Positions 22,430-32,798 of a stretch of 64,000 bases of DNA are shown here, piece after piece. The position numbers and the translations under genes were made by a program. Positions within the stretch are counted from its first letter, which is position 1. Every line of letters starts with the position of its first letter. The notes under the pieces were generated by a model. The model worked only from the letters and a program-made list of their open reading frames with translations. It had not been told where the DNA came from and did no database searches. The DNA comes from Pilaira anomala (taxonomy: Eukaryota; Mucoromycota; Mucoromycetes; Mucorales; Mucoraceae), in the NCBI GenBank assembly GCA_025716855.1, contig JAIXMQ010000047.1, positions 1-64,000 of the forward strand. Direction: 5' to 3'.

Positions 22430-23997
22430 ATGAGTCGTATGGAAGTGGAAACCATTTCAATTTATTCGGCTTTATCTGAAACACCAACAGAGAATACACC
22501 TTTAATTCGTTACAAGACATTAGAAGATGAGAAATATGTTGCTTCTTATTTGGGAGAATTCAAATGGTTAATCAAAAATGCTTTACCTATCGTATTTACT
22601 TTTCTTATGCAAAATTCATTACAAATGGCTTCTATCTTTACTTTGGGTCATTTAGTAAGTTTCGATGATGAATAAATCAAAAAAAAAAAATAATGACAAA
22701 TATTTATCATTGTTTTTAGGGTCCTACAGAATTAGCAGCCGCAGCATTAGCTAGTATGTTTGCAAGTGTGACAGCATGGAGTATTGCATTTGGTACAGCA
22801 ACAGCATTAGATACATTATGTTCTCAAGCATGGACAGGCGCCAAAGACAAGACATTAGTAGGTGTCCATTTACAAAGAGCACTTTGTATCTTGGCCATTA
22901 TGTTTATACCCATTGCCATCGTCTGGTGGAACTGTACTTCTCTCTTATTAAGCCTAGGTCAAGACCCCCAATTAGCACATCAAGCCGGTTTATTCTTACG
23001 TTGTTTGATGTTGGGTGCACCTGCCTTCATTGCATTTGAAGCGACTAAGAAATTCTTACAGGCACAAGGTATCATGGAAGCCTCTACCTATGTCTTGATG
23101 TTTGTCTCTCCATTGAATTTAGTCTTGAATTATACCTTGGTTTATTTACCTCCGTTTGAATTGGGATTTATGGGAGCTCCATTAGCCACCAGTTGTAGTT
23201 ATTGGTTGATGTTGTTATTATTAGTGGCCTATATTAAGTTTGTCAAGGGTAGTGAAGCTTGGGGTGGTTGGACAAGAGAATGTTTGACTGGATGGTGGCC
23301 ATTCCTCAAGATTTCAATTCCTTCGCTTTTGATGATCACAGCAGAATGGTGGGCATTTGAATTATCTTCTTTAGCTGCAAGTTATCTCAGTACCAACGAT
23401 TTAGCTGCACAATCCATTTTGTTAACTTCTGCCTCAGCTTTATATACAATTCCATTCGGTATCTCTGTAGCCGTCTCCAATCGAATTGGTAACGCATTAG
23501 GTGAAGGCAATGCAACCAAAGCCAAACTTTCTTCTCGTGTAGCCTTTGTATTTGCTGTGATCTTTGGTGCGATGAATTCAACCTTTTTCATGTGTGTACG
23601 CGATCGATTTGGGTACATATTTACATCGGATGAAGAAGTGGTTGCACTTGTAGCTCGTACAATTCCATTAGCTGCTTTGTTCCAAATTGCCGATGGATTA
23701 GCAGGTGTCTGTGGTGGTGCCATTCGTGGTATGGGACGTCAAGCGTTTGCTGCTTGTGTGAATTTGTTCTCTTATTATGCTGTTGCCTTACCTTTAGGTT
23801 ATTACTTGACTTTTGTGTTGGATTGGGATCTGACGGGTCTTTGGATCGGTCTTGCTTTGGCTTTATTGTTGGTTTCTACTGGTGAGGTTCTTTATTTATT
23901 GTGTGCTGATTGGGATACGGAAGTTAGAAGAGCTCAGAGTCGTGTTCATATGGATGAAGATAAAATTCATGAAACCATGAGTCATTATGACGCTTAA
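22430..23997 (+). CDS. MATE-family multidrug/toxin exporter, 500 residues
   Basis: Exons 22430-22654 and 22720-23997, joined in phase 0 through GTAAGT...TTTTAG. After an acidic cytosolic head, the protein enters WLIKNALPIVFTFLMQNSLQ, the MATE N-lobe start. It continues with LSQ-type elements (ALDTLCSQAWTGAKD), an interlobe linker and the C-lobe (VSNRIGNALGEGN, GGAIRGMGRQ). About twelve hydrophobic helices are visible. MATE transporters extrude cationic compounds or organic acids by proton or sodium antiport, here probably at the plasma or vacuolar membrane. The domain is complete and of usual length. The substrate cannot be inferred. Confidence 0.94.
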
Positions 23998-24442
23998 AAA
24001 GGAAAAGTAAATTAACTTTTTTTTTCTTTTTTCATTTTATTTTTCATTTCTACATTGTATATCACTTTGCATCCCTTTTTTTTTAATCCAAGCAATCGAC
24101 CCATTTTTTTTTTTTTCTCTTTTAAATTATAATCTTTTTTTTTTTTGCTTGGATACCCCCTAATTCATTCAAATAAAAAAAAAAAAAAATTTATCTTTTT
24201 TCAAATAAATTACAGCTTTGTCGTTGTACACAACTTCAATGTCGCCATGTTAAAAACGACATTTTGTGTAATGTAACGCAAAAAAGAAAAATACCCTCAA
24301 TTTTCATCTTTTTCTGTTCCTTTTTTTTTTTTAGCGGCATTAAAAACTTTTTTCTTTCTGGTTATTCTTTTTTATTTTTAAAAGTACATTTTAATTATTT
24401 TTAAAGAAGTATAAAGAAAAAGTGAGGGAAGAATTGTTTTTG

Positions 24443-24473
<31 letters not shown>

Positions 24474-25453
24474 GTTCTAGACACAACACACACACACACA
24501 CAAAAAAGGAATTTTTGTTTATATTGAGTTTTAAAAAAAAAAAAAACGCTGCTTTTTTGTGCTCATCTTTTCTTTACCCGAGAGAAAGGATTTAGGGTAA
24601 AAAAATGTAAATTCATTGTCGGATGAAATTAGAATTTCTGATTATTCGTTTGTTAAATGGTTTTATTTTGTTAAAAGGGAAGTGCTTTGTGATGCAGGGA
24701 AGATGATCATTTTACTTTGATAGCAAAAGATCTTATTGTGTACTAGATGTGGGACAACAGAATAACACAACAATGGTATTATTAGAGTTTTCAGTGTTAC
24801 ACATGATTGTCTAAATGACAACTTCAGTGTGTTAATTTTTGTACACTCTTGCTTACCAATGAATGACAAAAGGCGTCAAGTTAGCACTATTTTGATCAAT
24901 AATAAAAAAAAAATCTATATAGAATATAAAAGTAGTGTGATATTTGCACAATATCATTAGATAAGCGGCGGAACTATATTCTATTTAGAACAAATATGTA
25001 CGTAACTCCATCGAAATAGTTAAGTTCATTTGTAAATTGCATAAATTGAGCTCAATTAGCTTCTGGAACTTGTAATACAGACACATTTGCAATTCATCAT
25101 TATTCTCTAACTAATCCCCCAGAACAAAGTTTAATCAAATCAGTATATTTTTGTACACATAAATCGATTTATTAAACAATGAGCTACTACTACTGGTTTT
25201 GAGTTATTAATAAAATCACTTGTATAATATGTATTACTTATTTTTAAAAGTTGCTCATTTTCGCTTGATTATGTATGTAACAACACAAGAAAACTTAGTT
25301 TTTTCTATGCGAGTTGGCGTCGACCAAAAACTTGTTATGTAAGAAAACAAGTCAAATTGGCGTGTGATAAAAATACATAAAAATTCACACACATCATACA
25401 ACTATAAAAAAAAAACACTCTCTTTCTTTCTTTTTCTCTTTACTATTTTAATC
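23998..25453. other. Gene-free spacer with a diverged repeat
   Basis: 3' flank of the MATE gene and 5' flank of the F-box gene. The segment about 24210-24810 is a diverged direct copy of about 29220-29915. A CA repeat lies near 24485. No gene was recognised. Confidence 0.55.
24210..24810 (+). repeat. Diverged direct repeat, copy X1
   Basis: Anchors shared with 29220-29915 in the same order: an ACAGCTT/ACTTCAATG block, a GTAA-GTAACxCAAAAA-GAAAAATAC block, a GCAGGGA-ATGATCAT-TTACTTT block, AAAAGATCTTAT and TTTTCAGTGTTA. Similarity is interrupted by indels and homopolymer changes. Confidence 0.6.
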
Positions 25454-27316
25454 ATGCCTTGTTGGAGTTACCTTCCAATAGATATTTTAGATATCATTTT
25501 CGAATACTTGACGAAAGAGGATGACAAAATACCTCTTTCTCATTGTAGTAGTAGTAGCAGTAGTAGCAGTAGTAGCAGTAGTAGTAGCAGTAGTAGTAGT
25601 AGTACTACAAAAGATATACGAGAATGTCAAAATACGTGCAAGAACTGGGCTGGAATAGCTCAGAAAAATGTATACAAAAATGTCGAGCTCTTTACTCTTC
25701 AAAGAACTCAGTTATTCCTTGATGCCTTGAACAAGTATGATCTAGGATCCTTGGTGAAAACCATGACCATTTATGCCGGGGAAGAAGAACGCGACACACA
25801 ATTGTTATTGTCCTTGATCCCACCCATAGGGTCTACATGTACAAATCTCAAAAATCTCATGATTGAACAGTCTTCTGTCGGTGTAGAGCTTTGGAAATCG
25901 ATTCAGGTGGAAAGATTAAAAGGCTCTTTTTCAAAACTACAAGTAGTTCACATACCTAATCGGTTAATGAAGCATGAGATCACACCGTACTATGAAGCTG
26001 CCTACAGTTTAAGAGAAACGTTAGGCGAGCTTACGATATATATTGGAAAATCAACAGCTCCGATTATTCAAAACTTGGATCATTTTACAAACATCGATAC
26101 ACTTTATTTTGACGTTGAGAGCTTTCTTGATATATACAAACTTGATAAGCAAATTAAAAAATGTCCTTCTGTCGACTGGATTAATATAACATCTGTAAAA
26201 TTGCACAGTGTGGCTGATGAGAGACGCCAAATTATGGGCAATAATAGAGTCAAAAAAGCTTCAGTTTATATCTCTCCACAAGTCAAACAACTTTTCATTA
26301 GCAATATCGTATTTGATGATAGCTTATGTGGCTACTTGATGGTCGTCTTTCCTAAACTTGACGAATTAGAACTTGATTTGAACTATTCTTTTACTTCTGG
26401 GTCACAACCATCAAACAAAGTATCAAAGAATACAGCACTTCGATTTCTTTTTTATTTAACAAATATATCAAGTGCAAGTGTCAACTATCTCCCGGTTGAA
26501 GGTGTAGAGGACTTGGTGACAAGATTTCAAGACTTATATAATGGAAATAAACACATCAGCATTCGATATAAAAAAAGTGATTGCCTAAGAACAACAGATC
26601 CTCCCTACTTGACAATTTCAGCAAAACAGAAAATTGATATACTAGTGAATTACACAAACTATAAACGAGTTCATTTGCCACTGTTTAAAACGATTGAAAA
26701 ATCTGGAAGAAGGATTCAGTCTTTATCATTTATAGAGGGTACGATAGCTAGCATGAAGCGTAAAATAGAAATGAATATCGTAAATAGCGGAGCCGATTTT
26801 TATCACATTATATTTTACTGTTCGGGCTTGCGTGAAATTCGTGTCATTCGAACTATTTTACCTGGCTTAAGAAAATATTTGCGGCACGCACAAAAGATTT
26901 CGCTTCATGATTTCATCCTTGAAAGTGGTGTGATTGATGACTTATTTTTTTCCAGCTTATCCTCTTACATAGCTTACATTGACACATTAACCATACGTAC
27001 TACTACTACTAGTGATGACTGGTGTAGAAGTGACAGATATATGAAGAAATGCATTGATATGCCAGAAACTAAGTTAAACAACCTTTTTTATTTCCACCCA
27101 TGTGATGTATACCGCATCTTTTTAAAATTGAAAATAACAGGGGATGATACTATTGGCTGGTTTGTCAGTAACAAAACTAGGTTTGAAAGCTGCATTGAAG
27201 AAGATTATGAAGCATCAGTGCATGATGAAGGATCCATCTCACTTTATATTTGTTGTGCAGATATTCGTACCTTCGAATTTGATTGTAATCGCTTTAACGC
27301 AACTTTTAAAGTTTAA
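25454..27316 (+). CDS. F-box protein, 620 residues, with a microsatellite-coded Ser tract
   Basis: The Met at 25454 gives MPCWSYLPIDILDIIFEYLTKEDD, an F-box right at the N-terminus, so it is preferred over an upstream Met at 25364 that adds a basic, hydrophobic leader. Residues about 36-55 are a poly-Ser tract coded by AGT/AGC repeats. After NTCKNWAGIAQKNVYKNVEL the remaining 500 residues are weakly leucine-patterned (LKNLMIEQSSVGV, FPKLDELELDLNYS), as in fungal F-box proteins with degenerate LRR-like repeats. It presumably recruits substrates to an SCF ubiquitin ligase. A decayed partial copy follows directly. Confidence 0.82.
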   Translation: MPCWSYLPIDILDIIFEYLTKEDDKIPLSHCSSSSSSSSSSSSSSSSSSSTTKDIRECQNTCKNWAGIAQKNVYKNVELFTLQRTQLFLDALNKYDLGSLVKTMTIYAGEEERDTQLLLSLIPPIGSTCTNLKNLMIEQSSVGVELWKSIQVERLKGSFSKLQVVHIPNRLMKHEITPYYEAAYSLRETLGELTIYIGKSTAPIIQNLDHFTNIDTLYFDVESFLDIYKLDKQIKKCPSVDWINITSVKLHSVADERRQIMGNNRVKKASVYISPQVKQLFISNIVFDDSLCGYLMVVFPKLDELELDLNYSFTSGSQPSNKVSKNTALRFLFYLTNISSASVNYLPVEGVEDLVTRFQDLYNGNKHISIRYKKSDCLRTTDPPYLTISAKQKIDILVNYTNYKRVHLPLFKTIEKSGRRIQSLSFIEGTIASMKRKIEMNIVNSGADFYHIIFYCSGLREIRVIRTILPGLRKYLRHAQKISLHDFILESGVIDDLFFSSLSSYIAYIDTLTIRTTTTSDDWCRSDRYMKKCIDMPETKLNNLFYFHPCDVYRIFLKLKITGDDTIGWFVSNKTRFESCIEEDYEASVHDEGSISLYICCADIRTFEFDCNRFNATFKV

Positions 27317-27355
27317 ACTAGTATTTAATAAATAAATAAAAAGCTTTGCAGTCCC

Positions 27356-27386
<31 letters not shown>

Positions 27387-27740
27387 ATTAGAGCTGTGCA
27401 AAAAATAAGAAAAAGTTTTATTTAGTTCTTCGATTTTGAAAAAAAAAAAAGAAGGTATTTCGTACTTGTTTCTCAAAATTTGATGATTTGATACATTTTC
27501 GTATGTAGTGTTAGGATATTCACTTACAATCTGTTTGAGATGCGTCATGTAGCGGTCAAAAAATTCATCATGCTGTGCTCAAAAATTGGCGTCTCGGTTA
27601 AAAAACATAGTATTATTATATGATTGAAATAAGTCAAACCTCATCGCGGACGTGATAAAATAAAATTCAAATCTTGTATATTAACATATATCACTCTTCC
27701 TTTTTTTCTTTTTACTACTTTGGAACTAAAAGATAGTAGC
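27317..27740. other. Spacer between F-box gene and its pseudogene
   Basis: Begins with AAGCTTTGCAGTCCC, a T run, an A run and TTAGAGCTGTGC. The same order, diverged, follows the pseudogene at 29090-29190, showing that 3' flank was duplicated too. Confidence 0.55.
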
Positions 27741-29066
27741 ATCACCAACACTTTTCGATGAGATTCAAGTAACGCATTACTATAAAGCAGCTTTTAGCAT
27801 GAGAGAAACCTTACGCGATGATATATATATATATATATACACTTGATCATCAACATATTAAGCGATATCATATTCCATTGAATCAATTGATATAAGTTCT
27901 ATCATCAGATTATCCTTTCAAACTTATAACGAGGAGTACCAAAACTAATATACGTGATAAAGAAATTAGTTCTCCAGTTGAAATATGTACACACAAGCCT
28001 ATAGCAACTTTCTGTTACCAATATAATATTCGATAGTACATTATATTGTTACTTAATGGACGTCTTTCCAAACCTTAACGAGTTAGAACTCTGATTATAG
28101 TGTTTTTTTTTTTTTTTTTTTAGACATCGACAATCGCCAGATAAAATATCAAATAATACAGCACTTTGGTTTCTTTCTTATTTAATGAAGATGTCAAGGG
28201 CAAGTGTTACCGAATTCGAAGATGAAAATGCAGATGACTTGTTGATGTATTTCCAAGATATAAATGCTATGAATAGATATACCTCAGTATTAGCTATAAC
28301 TTAGGAATCGTAGATTCTCATAGTTTAGGAATATCAACAACAGAAGGAAAAAACGATATACAAGTAACTCATAAAAAAAAACAACAATTAATTTACCATA
28401 AATTGGCATGCTTGAAAAGATTAGAAGAAAGCTTCTTCAGTTCCTAAATTGAATAAGAATATGAAAGACTTTATGAACAATCTGAAAGTGTATGTCTCAT
28501 ACAGTGGAGCCGATCCTTGTCATATTCTACTTTGTTGCCCTGTAACCTGAAGAACATTTATATACTGCGTGCTCCGTTAACTACCTGGCTTAGGTACGCA
28601 TGTGCAACAAAAGAAAAACAAGGTCACTCTCGCTTCATACTTTCATCCTTGAAGAATGTTTTATTGATGATTCATTTTTTTTTTTTTTTTTTTTTACCAG
28701 CCTATCTTATCACGTAAAAATTACATAAAACACATTAAAAGTACGAGATTTGAATGTTCTTGGGAAAAGAAGCTTTGTTCAAGAAATTGGTATACCAGAG
28801 ACCAAGATTAGCAGTATTATTTATCTTGAAGAACACTTTTCGCAAAGCGTGTCTTTTTAAGACTGAAAAAAAAGGCAGGTGATGATAATGTTAAATGGTT
28901 TTGTTTGTATGAATTATTGGTTTCAAAAAAGGTGTGCTGAAAAAGGATGATGAAGCATCGTTATTTGATCAAAATACCTTTTTTCGCGCTTTTTATTTGC
29001 TATGCAGTTATTCGTAAGACTAAGATTGATATTAGTAGAGTTAAAGTAACTTTTGAGCTGAATTAA
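27741..29066 (+). pseudogene. Decayed tandem copy of the neighbouring F-box gene
   Basis: Translation in shifting frames matches the C-terminal two-thirds of the 25454-27316 protein in order: HYYKAAFSMRETL (against PYYEAAYSLRETL), VFPNLNEL, SNNTALWFLSYLMKMSRASV, SGADPCHILLCC, LTTWLRY, PETKISSIIYL, AGDDNVKWF and a final ELN stop. Frameshifts, in-frame stops, deletions and a TA microsatellite (27819-27839) break it. The F-box third is absent. No promoter role is apparent. It is an old duplicate that was never, or is no longer, functional. Confidence 0.85.
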
Positions 29067-29098
29067 TTTTTAAAAAAATAAAAATCAAAAGGCTTCCA

Positions 29099-29102
<4 letters not shown>

Positions 29103-29167
<65 letters not shown>
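29103..29167 (+). repeat. 65-nt T homopolymer
   Basis: Uninterrupted T run following the pseudogene's 3' flank. Its length is unusual even for this window and may be approximate for technical reasons. Confidence 0.85.
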
Positions 29168-29173
<6 letters not shown>

Positions 29174-29219
29174 TAGTCCTGTAAAAAAAAGAGAAAGAAT
29201 TTATTTATTTCCTCTATTA

Positions 29220-29820
29220 TCTTCATTGCTGTATACAGCTTCAATACCCACCGTTTTAAACCATGCGTGTGTAAGGTAACACAAAAAGAGAAATACATTT
29301 TTTTTTCTGTTACTTTTAAGCTGCATAAACCTTTCTCGAGCTTTCTGACACTTTTTTTTTTTTCTGTTATTTATTGTACTTGAAAGTGCATTAATTAAAA
29401 ATAAGTAAAAGGAATTGAAATTTGTTTATAAAGTCTAGACACGCATACACAGACACAAAAAAAGGAATTTTTTTATTTTTTTTTTTTACTTATATTGAGC
29501 TCTGTTTATGTATGTGACATTTTACACGAGAAAGATATTTTGAAAATGTATCCATTGTTGGGTGAAACTAGAATATTTTTTTTTCTTTCTTCTCCCCCCG
29601 CAAAATATGTAAGTAGATAAACAATAATGCTAAATGATTTTATATTTTTGATTACATGTGACCATTCAAAAAGTTCTTTTTCAATTAAAAGAAGTCAGTT
29701 TCTTGGTTTTTTTTTTTTTTTTTTTTTTTTTATATGCAGGGATATATGATCATCTTACTTTCCAAAAAAAGATCTTATCATATATTAGTATGTGGCAACA
29801 AAAAACGAAATGATATTTTT

Positions 29821-29885
<65 letters not shown>

Positions 29886-29915
29886 TTATTTTCAGTGTTA
29901 AATGGTGTATAATCT
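29220..29915 (+). repeat. Diverged direct repeat, copy X2
   Basis: Counterpart of 24210-24810, in the same orientation about 5 kb away, here placed after the pseudogene rather than before a gene. Confidence 0.6.
29825..29883 (+). repeat. 59-nt T homopolymer
   Basis: Expanded within repeat copy X2. The equivalent site in X1 (about 24790) has only a short T run. Confidence 0.85.
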
Positions 29916-30448
29916 ATTTCTATTACATTTTCTCTGGTACATTTTGCAGTATTTCCTCCCCCCCCCCTTTTTTTTTCCCTGTTTCTTGTTTCAAATGATT
30001 CAACATGACTATTAAAGTATAATGATCATTTGAGAAAAAATTTATGTTTCCCTTATGAACATAATGGCAACTAGAATAGGTCTTCGCTGTCTTATCTTCC
30101 TTTTTTTTTTTCTTATTAGCCTCTCGATTACCTACCAAATGCAGCAGAAGCAAGACAGACAACAAATAATCTAGCATTAAAATATAGTGTTTTTAGACCA
30201 CATATTCATCAACTGAGTCAAAACATTTATCATCTCTTGTGGTCCGCATGTATTATTGTAGTGCCCTTTGGCGATGTCTTCTGATACCAAGTGTTTGAAT
30301 AACGTATCTTGCATCGGGTGCTTTTTTAAACTCTTTTCATTAGAGCCTTTTTCCTTCCGAAATAGTAGTTTTATAGGTATACGTCTAAAAACGGTCTATT
30401 TCTTGACACAATCTTTTGTATTTTATTGAACAAGCAATTAAAGCGGGA
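29916..30448. other. Gene-free stretch
   Basis: No supported gene. It includes a C9T10 tract (29950-29967). It may hold remains of the gene whose open frame starts at 30449. Confidence 0.45.
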
Positions 30449-30601
30449 ATGGTCAAGGATATTCACGATTTATTTGAAGAAGAAAAGTACGAAGAAAATG
30501 AAAATGAAAATGAAGATAAAGATAAAGAAGAAGAAAAAAAAGTGATTAATAAACCTGCTTGGGATGTATCATGTTGTGGTTCCTCAATCGGTTATTTATA
30601 A
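30449..30601 (+). CDS. Short acidic open frame, 50 residues, possibly a gene remnant
   Basis: MVKDIHDLFEEEKYEENENE... continues through Glu/Asp/Lys repeats to KPAWDVSCCGSSIGYL. The sequence ahead of the Met stays open for about 15 codons (YFIEQAIKAG) with no splice acceptor, so it may be the tail of a decayed gene. It ends 44 bp from the converging RIB7 stop. No family is recognised. Confidence 0.3.
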   Translation: MVKDIHDLFEEEKYEENENENEDKDKEEEKKVINKPAWDVSCCGSSIGYL

Positions 30602-30645
30602 GCACGAAATTTTAATATGTGAAATTATGCGTAAAAGAGTTCTTT

Positions 30646-31441
30646 TTATTGAGTAGCTGACATGACAATATCATTACCCAAGTGAACATAGTTTACATTT
30701 TTTAGTTTTTGAATATCTTGTAGTTGAGTTGCAGCAGGTACACCGTCCTTTCCGATGAACATGGGTGCAATGGTAATGATGAGTCGGTCAAAGTAATGAC
30801 CAGTTAAACAAGATTGAATCATCTTTGATCCACCTTCAATCATGATTGTGTCAAGACCTTCATCTTTTAACAACTTGAGTACTTTTGGTAAAGGTAAACG
30901 ACCTACATATATAAAAGAAGAATGAATTGTACTACTTCTGATCAAATGTATACTTTCACTCACTATTATCTGTTTCAACCAGGAAGATCTTTACACCGAG
31001 ACCTTCCAAAAGCAACTTTTTCTCTTGATCGTGTCCTTTCGTCGAAGCAATTAACCAAGGCTGACGGCCTTGATTAGATTGATAGTTTTTGATGAGTTTA
31101 CAAGTCGACGATAACTTTAAGAAGGGGTCAATGATGATCGGTTGTGGTTGATGCATAAGAAGATGTGGAGAGACATATCTTGCGTTTAATTGTGGGTCGT
31201 CTGTGAGTGCAGTGCCTATGCCAATCAAGATACCTTCATGAAGTGTACGTAATCGATGTGTCATGGCTAAACTTTCTTTACCGCTGATCAAGACTTGTTG
31301 ACCGGTCTTTGATATCATACCATCTAAGCTTTGTGCAAATGTTAATGTGACCAAAGGTCGGTCTGGTTTGATTATATAATTTCCTTTATCATAGATTGGC
31401 CTTATAAAGGATTCTGCTTGATCATATACCACTTGATCCAT
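30646..31441 (-). CDS. RIB7: Diaminohydroxyphosphoribosylaminopyrimidine reductase, riboflavin synthesis, 244 residues
   Basis: Exons 31441-30964 and 30902-30646, phase 1, donor GTGAGT. The RibD C-terminal/dihydrofolate-reductase-like fold is clear: RPLVTLTFAQSLDGMIS, the GKESLAMTHRLRTLHEGILI block, GIGTALTDDPQLNAR, and in exon 2 TIMIEGGSKMIQSC followed by DRLIITIAPMFIGKDG. In fungi this stand-alone reductase uses NADPH to reduce 2,5-diamino-6-ribosylamino-4(3H)-pyrimidinone 5'-phosphate, the second step from GTP to riboflavin. Length matches yeast Rib7. It is complete and appears single-function, with no deaminase domain. Confidence 0.93.
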
Positions 31442-31603
31442 TTTTTTTAAAAAGAAAAAGTAATAAAAAGAAATAAGATTTTATTTTATACGCATTTTTT
31501 TTTTTTTTTTAAAAAACGGTGTAATTTTTTTAATTCCGATATTTATATACAGAAAAAGCATGTAATTTTTTTTTTGATAGTTTTATATAAACTCGATTTA
31601 TGT

Positions 31604-32619
31604 TTACATATAAGTATCATTAATCTCAACCTTCATAGTTTCGAATTCTGCTTCATGAGATACTGCTTCATAATATACTGCTACCTGAGGTTCTGCTACC
31701 TGAGGTTTTGCTTCATGAGTTTCTGCTACTTGAGGTTCTGCTACCTGAGGTTCTGCCGCCTGAGACACTGTTTCATAAGATACTGATCTACCTGTTTCAG
31801 TAAACCTCTCGGCAGCCTCACTTCTTGATCGAGGTAATACTGCATTGGCTTCCTTGAAGACGGATGATTTCTTTGAAAGTATACGTGTTTGATTGGCGGA
31901 TAGTCCTCTCTTGATGGATTTTGTTCGCTTTGTAGGCACTGGTCTCTTGGTAGGTGCTGCTCTCTTTGTAGGTACTTCTCCCTTGGTAGGTGCTGCCCTT
32001 TTGGTAGGTGCTACCCTCTTGGTAGGTGCTTCTCGATTTACAGGCGCTGCCCTCTTGGCTGGAGCCGCCTTCTTGACTGGAGCCGCTTTCTTGACTGGAG
32101 CCACCTTCTTGACTGGAGCTGTCTTCTTAGCTGGAGCTTTCTTGACAGAGCCCTCAGCTACTTGTCTTTGAGCATTTTTCTTAGACAACTTTATACGACC
32201 ATGAGGACCTTTATGTATACAATATGTTTATAAAGAACCCCTTTTACAAAAAAAAAAATATTTTACCATTGGGAAGAACAAAATGTTCTTTCTTTTTACC
32301 ACGAGCGATAGCAGCAGATACGATTGCATTGAATCGAGTAGTGGCTTTAACTTCATTGTTAGCAAGGATGTATTTTTTGATTGATTGACGAGAGCTGCCG
32401 TTACGTTCTGCTAAATGAACAATAGCATCTATATAAATTGTTGTCAGACCTCTTCTCTCTCTTCCCCCCCCCCCTTTTTTTTGAATGATTTTTACTAGTA
32501 ATCATTTGCTCATACTAGAAAATGAATATGTTAATTAGAATATACAATAGAGATTGATCAGGTAATAAATAGAAACTTACGGACGGATGTGGTATTTTTG
32601 GAGTTGGTGGTTGAGGCAT
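31604..32619 (-). CDS. Linker histone H1 with a lysine-rich middle and acidic repeat tail, 274 residues
   Basis: Exons 32619-32581, 32514-32496 (19-nt microexon), 32428-32267 and 32208-31604. The globular H15 domain is assembled across three exons: HPSYEQMIT|NAIVHLAERNGSS, RQSIKKYILANNEV and FNAIVSAAIARGKK, ending FVLPNGPHGRIKLSKK. Only the microexon keeps the frame and supplies the conserved YEQMIT. A basic region of about ten APVKK/APTKR units then binds linker DNA, as in H1 C-termini. Unusually, the last 60 residues are Glu-rich with AEPQVAE repeats (AEPQVAETHEAKPQVAE). It compacts chromatin between nucleosomes. Confidence 0.9.
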
Positions 32620-32740
32620 CTCTTGTTATTAAATATTGATGATTTATTAAAAAAAAAAGAGAGAAGGAAAGAAAGAGAAAAGAAAAAGGAAAAATTAGAA
32701 TAAATTAGAAAAAAAAAATTAATAAATATCTATACACACA

Positions 32741-32741
<1 letters not shown>

Positions 32742-32775
<34 letters not shown>
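32742..32775. repeat. GTA trinucleotide microsatellite
   Basis: Eleven GTA/AGT units between the H1 start and the PH-domain gene end. Confidence 0.95.
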
Positions 32776-32798
32776 AAAGAGAGGCCAATAAAAGAGAT

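Noticed and set aside
25364..25453. Upstream Met for the F-box gene
   Set aside because: It would add a 30-residue basic, then Phe/Leu-rich leader ahead of an F-box that normally sits at the N-terminus. The segment looks like a pyrimidine-rich 5' leader.
29792..29998. Open frame of 68 codons in the T tract
   Set aside because: It is poly-Phe from a 59-nt T homopolymer.
31893..32171. Plus-strand frame opposite histone H1
   Set aside because: Its Val-Gly-Ala-Ala-Leu repeats are the complement of the H1 lysine/alanine repeats.
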